A DNA stretch of 64,000 nt from an uncultured Aquimarina sp. (GTDB lineage: Bacteria > Bacteroidota > Bacteroidia > Flavobacteriales > Flavobacteriaceae): NCBI GenBank assembly GCA_947498785.1, contig CANMLS010000025.1, positions 18,251 to 82,250 of the forward strand, given 5' to 3'. The first letter of the stretch is position 1. Each line of letters starts with the position of its first letter. Positions 54,353 through 61,672 of this stretch are shown here, piece by piece. A program made the position numbers and the translations under genes. The notes under the pieces were generated by a model. The model ran no database searches. It had not been told where the DNA came from and saw only the letters and a list, made by a program, of their open reading frames with translations.

Positions 54353-56833
54353 ATGAAAAAAATAATATTCGCTATCCTTGTCGTTACGACATGTTTAACT
54401 TACTCTCAAGATAAATTACAATCTCCAGCAGAATTTTTAGGCTATGAAATTGGCAACCAATTTACACGTCATGCCGAAGTTATTAATTATTTCAACCATG
54501 TTGCGGATCATTCTAATATGGTTACATATCATACCTATGGAAAAACTAATGAACGCAGACCATTAACATATGCCATTGTTTCTTCTGAAGAAAATATTAA
54601 TAATATTGAGAATATTAGATTAGATAACCTTAAAAACGCAGGTTTAACAAAAGGTACAGCCTCTCCTCAAACCGCAATTGTTTGGCTTAGTTATAATGTA
54701 CACGGAAATGAAGCCTCTGGCACAGAAGCTGCCATGCAAACTATCTATGAACTTATCACTAAAAAGACAAGCTGGTTAAAAAACACAGTGGTGATCATAG
54801 ATCCTTGTATTAACCCTGATGGTCGTGATCGATATGCAAATTGGTACAATCAGGTAAAAGCTACGCCATATAATATAGATCAATTAGCAACAGAACATAA
54901 TGAACCATGGCCAGGAGGAAGACCTAACCACTATCTATTTGATCTTAACAGAGACTGGGCTTGGGCAACCCAGATAGAATCACAACAACGTTTAAAAATA
55001 TATAATATCTGGATGCCCCATGTACACGTTGATTTTCATGAACAAGGAATTAATGAACCTTATTACTTTGCTCCAGCTGCAGAGCCTTTTCATGAGATTA
55101 TAACACCATGGCAAAGAAATTTTCAAACACAAATTGGTAAAAATCATGCTCGGTATTTTGATGCTGAAGGTTGGTTATTCTTTACCAGAGAGCGTTTTGA
55201 TTTGCTATATCCTAGTTATGGAGACACCTATCCTACTTTTATGGGAGCAATCGGAATGACTTATGAACAAGCTGGACATGGACGTGCAGGATTAGGTATT
55301 CAAACTGATGAAGGGTATGTATTAACTCTTAAAGACAGAGCATTGCATCACACAACAACTGGACTATCAACGGTCGAAATTGCTTCAAAAAATGCAATAC
55401 AATTAAATACAGAATTCAAAAAATTCTTTGAGAATTCTGATTTAAAATATAAGAGCTATGTTTTAACTGGTAAGGTCGATAAAATAAATGCACTAACACA
55501 TCTATTGGATAGACATGAAATTAAATACGGATTCTCCAATACTGCAAAAATTTCAGGATTTAATTTTAAAGAAAATAAAGCAGGTAGTATTAATGGTGAT
55601 GGTGCATTAGTGGTGAGTGTAAATCAACCCAAAGGAAAAATGGTAAAAGTTCTCTTTGAACCCGATGCAAAGTTAAGCAACCCTCTTACATACGATATTA
55701 CAGCCTGGAGCATTCCTCATGCATATGGATTAGATGCTATTGCATCGACTTCATTAATTGTTGCAAATGGAAATAAGAAGGATACTCCTATAAACAACAC
55801 TGTATCTTCTTCTGGAGCAGGGTATATTACCAAGTGGAATAGTATTGAAGACGCCTCCTTTATGGCTGATTTGTTACAACATAACATAAGGGTACGTTTC
55901 AGCGAAAAAGATTTTACAAATGGTACCGAAAGCTTTAAAAAAGGAAGCCTGATTATTACAAAAAGTGATAATCGAAATACTAAAAATTATGACCAAACAG
56001 TAATTGAGATCGCGAATAAACATTATCGCAAACTTTATACTACTCCTACTAGTTTCTCTACTAATGGTGTAGATTTTGGATCTCCAGAAGTAAAGCTAAT
56101 CAATAAACAAAAAATTGCGGTATTAAAAGGTGATTACACTTCATCTTTATCCTATGGAGAAATATGGCATTTCTTTGAGCAACAACTCAAATTTCCCATA
56201 ACCTCTATAGATACCGAATATTTCAAAAAAATCGACCTTAATACGTATGATGTACTTATTATACCAAACGGATACTATAATGGATATCTGGATAAGACTA
56301 CACTAAATAAAATAAAAAAATGGGTTCGCAATGGCGGAAAAGTAATCGCTATAGCTAACGCAGTAAAGGCTTTTGTTGACAAGGAAGGTTATAATCTTAA
56401 GAAAAATGAAATAGATAAAAAAAATAAAGATTCTATTGGTAATCTTATTCCTTATGATCAACGAGAACGTAAAAGTGTAAAAGATTTTATTACAGGAAGT
56501 ATTTTTAAAACAAAAGTCGACCCATCTCACCCTATGGCTTTTGGATATGGTGATACTTATTTTAGTTTAAAACTAGGAAGTGATTCTTATAAATTTCTTC
56601 AAGAGGGTTATAATGTAGCCTATATAGAACAACCACAAAGTGTATCTGGGTTTGCAGGAAAAGATGCCCTTAAAGGTTTAAACAACTCTCTTGTCTTTGG
56701 TGAGTCTCAAATCGGTAATGGAAGCATTATCTATATGGTAGACAATCCATTATTTAGATCTTTTTGGGAAAATGGAAAACTTTTCTTTGTAAACGCTATT
56801 TTTTTTGCTAACAATAACAAGTTTAGAATTTAA
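54353..56833 (+). CDS. Secreted M14 family zinc carboxypeptidase
   Basis: An 826-residue exported metallopeptidase. A signal peptide spans about 1-18 (ends TYS). The M14 domain has the zinc motif H117-G-N-E120 and NPDGRDRYANW, DLNRDWAWATQIESQQRL and the third-ligand region VDFHEQGINEPYYF. The region after about residue 600 resembles class I glutamine amidotransferase-like folds (YDVLIIPNGYYNGYLD, WVRNGGKVIAIANAV), known from such long M14 proteins. It probably trims peptides from proteins degraded outside the cell. The M3 lipoprotein peptidase follows after 14 bp, so they form a peptide-digesting operon. Confidence 0.9.
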   Translation: MKKIIFAILVVTTCLTYSQDKLQSPAEFLGYEIGNQFTRHAEVINYFNHVADHSNMVTYHTYGKTNERRPLTYAIVSSEENINNIENIRLDNLKNAGLTKGTASPQTAIVWLSYNVHGNEASGTEAAMQTIYELITKKTSWLKNTVVIIDPCINPDGRDRYANWYNQVKATPYNIDQLATEHNEPWPGGRPNHYLFDLNRDWAWATQIESQQRLKIYNIWMPHVHVDFHEQGINEPYYFAPAAEPFHEIITPWQRNFQTQIGKNHARYFDAEGWLFFTRERFDLLYPSYGDTYPTFMGAIGMTYEQAGHGRAGLGIQTDEGYVLTLKDRALHHTTTGLSTVEIASKNAIQLNTEFKKFFENSDLKYKSYVLTGKVDKINALTHLLDRHEIKYGFSNTAKISGFNFKENKAGSINGDGALVVSVNQPKGKMVKVLFEPDAKLSNPLTYDITAWSIPHAYGLDAIASTSLIVANGNKKDTPINNTVSSSGAGYITKWNSIEDASFMADLLQHNIRVRFSEKDFTNGTESFKKGSLIITKSDNRNTKNYDQTVIEIANKHYRKLYTTPTSFSTNGVDFGSPEVKLINKQKIAVLKGDYTSSLSYGEIWHFFEQQLKFPITSIDTEYFKKIDLNTYDVLIIPNGYYNGYLDKTTLNKIKKWVRNGGKVIAIANAVKAFVDKEGYNLKKNEIDKKNKDSIGNLIPYDQRERKSVKDFITGSIFKTKVDPSHPMAFGYGDTYFSLKLGSDSYKFLQEGYNVAYIEQPQSVSGFAGKDALKGLNNSLVFGESQIGNGSIIYMVDNPLFRSFWENGKLFFVNAIFFANNNKFRI

Positions 56834-56847
56834 AAAACCAAATAGTA

Positions 56848-59013
56848 ATGACTAACTCACAACTCTCTACAACTATTAAAACACTAGCACTATTTGCTAT
56901 CGTACTTATGACAAGTTGTAATCAAAAGAAAGAACCTGTGGAAACCGAAACAACAGAAGAGACCTCAAATGTTTTATTAAAAGAATGGACAGGACCTTAT
57001 GGTGGTACCCCTGCATTTGATAAAATGACCGTTGCCGATATAAAACCAGCCCTTGAAAAAGGAATGGAGCTTAATCTCAAAGAAATCGATGAGATTGCTA
57101 ATAATACCGAAGCTCCTACTTTTGAGAACACAATTGTTCCATTAGAAAAATCTGGAGCAGAGCTAAACAGAGTATTTACATATTATGGTATTTTAAGTGG
57201 AAATATGTCTTCGCCAGAATTTAGAGAAGTTCAGAAGGAGATGGCTCCTAAATTATCCGAATTCAACTCTAAAATTTCTCAAAACGAGAAGTTGTTTCAA
57301 CGTATCAAAACAGTTTATGACAATTCTTTAAAAACTCCACTGGAAGCAGATCAGCAACGAGTAGTACTATTAACGTACGAAGGTTTTGCTATGAATGGAG
57401 CAGAATTAGATAAAGACAAAAAGAAACGTTATGCAGCAATCAATAAAGAACTTTCTGGAATATACACCAATTTCTCTAATAACATTTTGGCTGATGAAGA
57501 AGGGTATATAACCTATCTTACAAAAGATCAATTAAGTGGTTTATCAGAACCTTTAATCAATGCTTATGCAAAAGCAGCAACAGATAGAGGGCAAGAAGGT
57601 AAGTATGCTGTAACCAATACAAGATCTTCTATGGATCCTTTCCTTACCTATTCTGATGAGCGTGATTTACGTGAGAAAGTATGGAAAAATTACTATTCTA
57701 GAGGAGATAATGGAGACGATAAGGATAACAATCAAAACATTGCTAAAATTCTGAAATTAAGAAAAGAACGTGTAGCATTACTAGGGTATGACAACTATGC
57801 CGACTGGAGATTACAAAACCGTATGGCAAAGAATCCAGAAAACGCAATGAAATTAATGAATGCTGTTTGGCCTGCTGCTATTGCCAGAGTAAAAGAAGAA
57901 GTAGCTGATATGCAAGCGGTGGCAAATACAAACAAAGATAACATTACTATAGAGCCTTGGGATTACCGCTATTATGCAGAGAAGGTAAGAAAAAAGAAAT
58001 ATGATCTCGATTCTGATGAAGTAAAACAATACTTACAATTAGATAAATTAAGAGAAGCCATGTTCTTTGTTGCTGGTGAGTTATTTAATTTCAAATTCTC
58101 ACCAGTTGCAGAAGGTAAAGTTCCTGTTTTTCATGAAGATGTAAAAGTGTGGGAAGTAAATGATAAAACTTCTGGAGAACATATTGGATTGTGGTATTTG
58201 GATCCATTTGCCAGAACAGGAAAAAGATCCGGAGCATGGGCTAACACCTATAGAAGTCATACCACTTTTAACGGTAAAAAGACAGTGTTAGGATCTAATA
58301 ACTCAAATTTTGTAAAGCCCGCTCCTGGAGAAGCAGTTTTGGTATCCTGGGATGATGCTACCACTTTTTTCCACGAATTTGGTCATGCATTGCACTTCTT
58401 TTCTTCAGAAGTAAAATATCCAACCCTTAATGGTGGAGTGCGCGACTATACAGAATTTCAGTCTCAATTATTAGAACGTTGGTTATCTACTGATAAAGTG
58501 ATTGACAACTATCTAGTACATTATAAAACAGGTGAACCTATGCCAAAAGCATTGGTAGAAAAAATTAAAAAAGCCGCAACTTTTAATCAAGGGTTTGCTA
58601 CTACAGAATATCTAGCCTCTGCCTTAATGGATATGAAATTTCATTTAGCAGATCCTTCAAATATTGATGTTGATGCTTTTGAAAGAGAAACCTTAACGGC
58701 TCTTAACATGCCTAAAGAATTGGTGATGCGTCATCGCACACCTCATTTTGGACATGTTTTTTCTGGTGAAGGATATGCCACTGCATATTATGGATATATG
58801 TGGGCCGATGTACTCACCTCTGATGCCGCAGAAGCTTTTGCCGAATCACCAGGTGGGTTTTATGACAAGGAAGTCGCTGCAAAATTAGTAAAGTACCTAT
58901 TTGCACCTCGCAATGCAATGGATCCAGCAGAAGCCTATCAAAAATTTAGAGGGCGTGATGCAAAAATTGAAGCATTAATGAAAGACAGAGGGTTTCCTAT
59001 TCCAAAATCTTAA
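56848..59013 (+). CDS. M3 family oligopeptidase, lipoprotein form (peptidyl-dipeptidase Dcp-like)
   Basis: A 721-residue exported lipoprotein (lipobox LMTSC at about residue 25). The thermolysin-like zinc site HEFGH is at 509-513 in DDATTFFHEFGHALHFFSS, and the family C-terminal HFGHVFSGEGYATAYYGYMWAD region is complete. Dcp-type enzymes release dipeptides from the C-terminus. The secreted or membrane-anchored form fits digestion of peptides in the periplasm next to the M14 carboxypeptidase encoded 14 bp upstream. Length is right for the family. Confidence 0.93.
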   Translation: MTNSQLSTTIKTLALFAIVLMTSCNQKKEPVETETTEETSNVLLKEWTGPYGGTPAFDKMTVADIKPALEKGMELNLKEIDEIANNTEAPTFENTIVPLEKSGAELNRVFTYYGILSGNMSSPEFREVQKEMAPKLSEFNSKISQNEKLFQRIKTVYDNSLKTPLEADQQRVVLLTYEGFAMNGAELDKDKKKRYAAINKELSGIYTNFSNNILADEEGYITYLTKDQLSGLSEPLINAYAKAATDRGQEGKYAVTNTRSSMDPFLTYSDERDLREKVWKNYYSRGDNGDDKDNNQNIAKILKLRKERVALLGYDNYADWRLQNRMAKNPENAMKLMNAVWPAAIARVKEEVADMQAVANTNKDNITIEPWDYRYYAEKVRKKKYDLDSDEVKQYLQLDKLREAMFFVAGELFNFKFSPVAEGKVPVFHEDVKVWEVNDKTSGEHIGLWYLDPFARTGKRSGAWANTYRSHTTFNGKKTVLGSNNSNFVKPAPGEAVLVSWDDATTFFHEFGHALHFFSSEVKYPTLNGGVRDYTEFQSQLLERWLSTDKVIDNYLVHYKTGEPMPKALVEKIKKAATFNQGFATTEYLASALMDMKFHLADPSNIDVDAFERETLTALNMPKELVMRHRTPHFGHVFSGEGYATAYYGYMWADVLTSDAAEAFAESPGGFYDKEVAAKLVKYLFAPRNAMDPAEAYQKFRGRDAKIEALMKDRGFPIPKS

Positions 59014-59165
59014 AAAACAATACCAATTCTTACACCAGATAACTGTTTTACAAATAAGATTGTTTTCATTTCTGGTAATGAAGAAAATCTATCGATAGCT
59101 ATAAAAAATTACTATTCTTCGTTAGAATCAAAAAAGTATAAACTACTTCATTATAATATTCAACT

Positions 59166-59762
59166 ATGAAAGAAATAAAATTTCCTATCAAATTAATTTT
59201 TAATATTTCAACACTAGCCAATGATTTCACTGCAAAAGATACAACTGGACAAACCATAGCTTATGTAAAACAAAAAATGTTTAAACTTAAAGAGGACATT
59301 GTTGTTTATGAAAATGAGAGTAAATCAACGGTAAATTTTAAAATTAAAGCCGATAAATGGATTGATTTTTCAGCTGCTTATAGTATCTCTGATAATACTG
59401 GAAAGGAAATCGGAAAAATTGCAAGAAAAGGATGGGCTTCAATTTGGAAAGCTCACTATGAATTGATAGATCAAAATCAACAACTTCAATATCATGTAAG
59501 AGAAGAAAATGGTTGGGTCAAAGTATTGGATTCTTTATTGGGTCAAATTCCAGTACTAAGCATACTCACAGGGTATTTATTCAACCCATCATATAAGGTT
59601 ACTGATCTTAATGATAAAATCATTGTAAGATTAAAAAAAGAACCTTCTTTTTTTGGAAGGAAGTTTGAGATATCAAAATTAGAACATATTGATAACGATG
59701 ACGATGAAAGAATTATTCTTGGACTAATGATGATGGTACTACTCGAAAGACGTAGAGGGTAA
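59166..59762 (+). CDS. LURP-one-related/tubby-like beta protein
   Basis: A 198-residue soluble protein whose beta-rich pattern (KLIFNISTLANDFTAKDTTGQTIAYVKQKMFKLKEDIVVYENE, then GKEIGKIARKGWASIWKAHYELID) resembles LURP-one-related or tubby-C-terminal-like folds, which form a beta barrel around a helix. The second half keeps similar strands (YKVTDLNDKIIVRLKKEPSFFGRKFEI). Bacterial members are uncharacterised. No operon partner beyond weak neighbours; a small hairpin with T tract (about 59830-59858) follows. Confidence 0.6.
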   Translation: MKEIKFPIKLIFNISTLANDFTAKDTTGQTIAYVKQKMFKLKEDIVVYENESKSTVNFKIKADKWIDFSAAYSISDNTGKEIGKIARKGWASIWKAHYELIDQNQQLQYHVREENGWVKVLDSLLGQIPVLSILTGYLFNPSYKVTDLNDKIIVRLKKEPSFFGRKFEISKLEHIDNDDDERIILGLMMMVLLERRRG

Positions 59763-59829
59763 AATACTGTTCATCTATAATCAATACCTTTATGTATAGT
59801 AGAGTGATGACTACAATACATGAAATCTT

Positions 59830-59858
59830 AACCCATGAGAAAAGGGTTTTATTTTTTC
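59830..59858 (+). terminator. Weak intrinsic terminator
   Basis: AACCC / GGGTT with a 9-nt loop followed by a T-rich run, 68 bp after the LURP-like gene stop. Confidence 0.4.
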
Positions 59859-60004
59859 GAGAAATAAAACGCATTCTCAAAAGATAATGGCGTGTTTGAT
59901 AATGCAGAACAAATGAGAGGTTTTATAAACTTTCTTTTTTAATTTTGGAGCCTGTCATTTTGTAGGTAGTAGAAGGTGGTTTGCTAATAATCAAAATCCA
60001 ATGT

Positions 60005-60745
60005 ATGGATAACAGTATACGTCTCGAGCCAGAGAAAATTATTAATACAATCGATGTCCTCGTAAAAAGAGTAGCAGATCGATTTCCAAACTCAGGGCAT
60101 AATACATTATGTCTTCAATTTTTGAATACAGCTCAAAAGACCAAACAAAATATCGAATGGATATCCTCTCCTAACATAGCCCTTAGAGTCTTCTCATATT
60201 TGATTATATCAATTGGTTTAGGAGGTGTAATCTATAGCATTACATACATTAATCTAGAACTTGAAAAAACTACACTTACCAATGTGGTTACCATTTCTGA
60301 AGCTATTTTTAATGATATTGTCTTATTGGGAGCAGCCATTTTTTTTCTTGTCTCATTAGAATCAAGGTTGAAAATGAAACGTGCCTTAAAATCTCTTAAT
60401 GAACTTAGAGTTATTGCGCATGTAATTGACATGCATCAATTGACCAAAGACCCTAATGTTACTGACCTACATGAATCTGCTACAGAAAATTCTCCAAAAC
60501 GTTCTCTTACTAGTTTTCAACTTCAGCGATATCTGGATTATTGCTCAGAAGCAACGGCTTTAGTTGGTAAAGTTGCTGCGTTATATTCACAAAGTCTACC
60601 CGATGAAAAAGTAGTTCGAGCAGTCAACGAAATTGAAGTTATTACCACTGGATTAAGTAGAAAAATCTGGCAAAAACTTATTATTTTAAACGATTCAAAT
60701 TCTCATAAAAATAAAAAAATAAGGACCACAAAGAATGGCATATAA
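60005..60745 (+). CDS. Conserved two-helix membrane protein of unknown function
   Basis: About 246 residues from the ATG at 60005 (an upstream TTG at 59981 is less likely). The N-terminal part is helical and charged (LEPEKIINTIDVLVKRVADRFPNSGHNTLCLQFLNTA), then two membrane helices (about 63-82 and 100-120) and a cytoplasmic helical C-terminus (LQRYLDYCSEATALVGKVAALYSQ). I do not recognise the family. The gene overlaps the trmL start by 11 bp, which indicates translational coupling and one transcript with trmL. Confidence 0.65.
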   Translation: MDNSIRLEPEKIINTIDVLVKRVADRFPNSGHNTLCLQFLNTAQKTKQNIEWISSPNIALRVFSYLIISIGLGGVIYSITYINLELEKTTLTNVVTISEAIFNDIVLLGAAIFFLVSLESRLKMKRALKSLNELRVIAHVIDMHQLTKDPNVTDLHESATENSPKRSLTSFQLQRYLDYCSEATALVGKVAALYSQSLPDEKVVRAVNEIEVITTGLSRKIWQKLIILNDSNSHKNKKIRTTKNGI

Positions 60746-61187
60746 TATTGTTTTAATAGAACCCGAAATCCATACTAATACAGGTAACATTGGTCGACTC
60801 AGTTTAGCTTCGGGATCAAATCTACACTTAGTAAAACCATTTGGATTTGAGCTAAGCGACAAGAGGGTAAAACGAGCAGGACTTGATTATTGGAAACACA
60901 TCTCTCTTCATATTTATGAGAACGTCGAAGAGTTTTTTACTATACATAAAAATAAAAAAATGGCATTTTTCTCCAGTCATGGAAAAACAAATCATTGGTC
61001 TGTGGATTATCAAGATGATATGTTTCTCATATTTGGAAAAGAATCTGTTGGTCTACCGCCAGGTATTACAGAGGCCAACCATGATAAGACCTATAAAATC
61101 CAACTATACAATGAGCATATCAGGAGTTTAAACTTGGCCAATGCTGTGAGTATTGTTATATATGAGGCATTGAGACCTAAACTCTAA
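60735..61187 (+). CDS. trmL: tRNA (cytidine(34)-2'-O)-methyltransferase TrmL
   Basis: A 150-residue minimal SPOUT methyltransferase that 2'-O-methylates the wobble base of tRNA-Leu isoacceptors. HTNTGNIGRLSLASGSNLHLVKPFGFEL, RAGLDYWKH, MFLIFGKESVGLPPG and IRSLNLANAVSIVIYEALR are the knot motifs. The length of about 150 is typical of TrmL with no extra domain. It overlaps the preceding membrane-protein gene by 11 bp. The repeat array at 61230-61473 starts only 43 bp after its stop. Confidence 0.95.
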   Translation: MAYNIVLIEPEIHTNTGNIGRLSLASGSNLHLVKPFGFELSDKRVKRAGLDYWKHISLHIYENVEEFFTIHKNKKMAFFSSHGKTNHWSVDYQDDMFLIFGKESVGLPPGITEANHDKTYKIQLYNEHIRSLNLANAVSIVIYEALRPKL

Positions 61188-61229
61188 AGTGTATAGAATG
61201 TAAAATCAGTTTATCGTTTCTTTCTATAT

Positions 61230-61473
61230 TCCTAACACTATATTACTTATTCCCTGTATCAATATGTATTCCCCGTGGTAGATTCTTGTTTCCTCACATA
61301 TATATAATAAATCCTCACACTATTAATGTGCTTCCTCCTTGCCAGGAAAGGTTTTGATAGTGCAGGGAATGACAAAAAAGATGCAGGGAGTATCTATACT
61401 AGTGTCAGGAACTCCTATGTATATGCGAGGAGAGGTCATGTACCCACAAGGAGGGGTGAAAAATGTGCGGGGA
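61230..61473. repeat. Divergent array of thirteen 10-bp boxes with 21-bp phasing
   Basis: Degenerate boxes of consensus NRTGYVRGGA end in an invariant GGA. Plus-strand boxes start at 61338, 61359, 61380, 61401, 61422, 61443 and 61464, each exactly 21 bp apart (for example AGTGCAGGGA, AGTGTCAGGA, TGTGCGGGGA). Minus-strand boxes lie at 61230-61239, 61251-61260, 61270-61279, 61291-61300, 61312-61321 and 61333-61342 (AGTGTTAGGA, GATACAGGGA, ACCACGGGGA, TATGTGAGGA, AGTGTGAGGA, GCAAGGAGGA), steps 21, 19, 21, 21, 21. The first box of each arm overlaps at the centre TCCTCCTTGCCAGGA (61333-61347). The 11-bp spacers are all different. About two helical turns per unit would put every box on one face of the DNA, as in iteron or cooperative binding arrays. 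Confidence 0.8.
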
Positions 61474-61603
61474 TGGCACTATTATTGGCTTTATCGATTT
61501 TTCTACCAATTTGTATTATGTTTACCCATTTTGAGTAATCTGATTATAACTACTCCTGAGTATGTTATACTAAATAAACTATTTATAAGATGAATTTAAT
61601 CAA

Positions 61604-61639
61604 AAAAAGCTTTGTTGGTTTTAATCAACAAAGCTTTTT
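61604..61639 (-). terminator. Intrinsic terminator of the LRR gene
   Basis: AAAAAGCTTTGTTG / CAACAAAGCTTTTT, a 14-bp perfect stem with an 8-nt loop, 34 bp beyond the minus-strand stop. T runs on both sides make it bidirectional, so it may also stop transcripts coming through the array from trmL. Confidence 0.9.
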
Positions 61640-61672
61640 AAATTTAAAAAAACAGAATTATTTTCTAATCAT

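Larger units (their letters stand above)
61188..61672. other. 485-bp intergenic region dominated by a phased repeat array
   Basis: Between convergent trmL and the LRR gene. Holds the thirteen-unit 21-bp array at 61230-61473 and a terminator at 61604-61639. Short plus-strand frames over the array give heptapeptide-like repeats only because 21 is a multiple of three; the same boxes continue in inverted orientation, so coding is an unlikely explanation. Confidence 0.6.

Noticed and set aside
61230..61473. CRISPR array reading of the 21-bp repeats
   Set aside because: Repeat boxes are only about 10 bp and degenerate, spacers are 11 bp, orientation inverts at the centre, and no cas genes are present. 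CRISPR repeats are longer and near-identical.
61326..61538. Second overlapping small frame in the same region
   Set aside because: No family resemblance or start context; overlaps the array in another frame.
61339..61593. Plus-strand frame giving heptapeptide repeats over the array
   Set aside because: Starts at TTG and ends in unrelated sequence. The period of 21 keeps frame automatically, while the inverted left half and its 19-bp step contain stops, so a DNA-level repeat explains it better.
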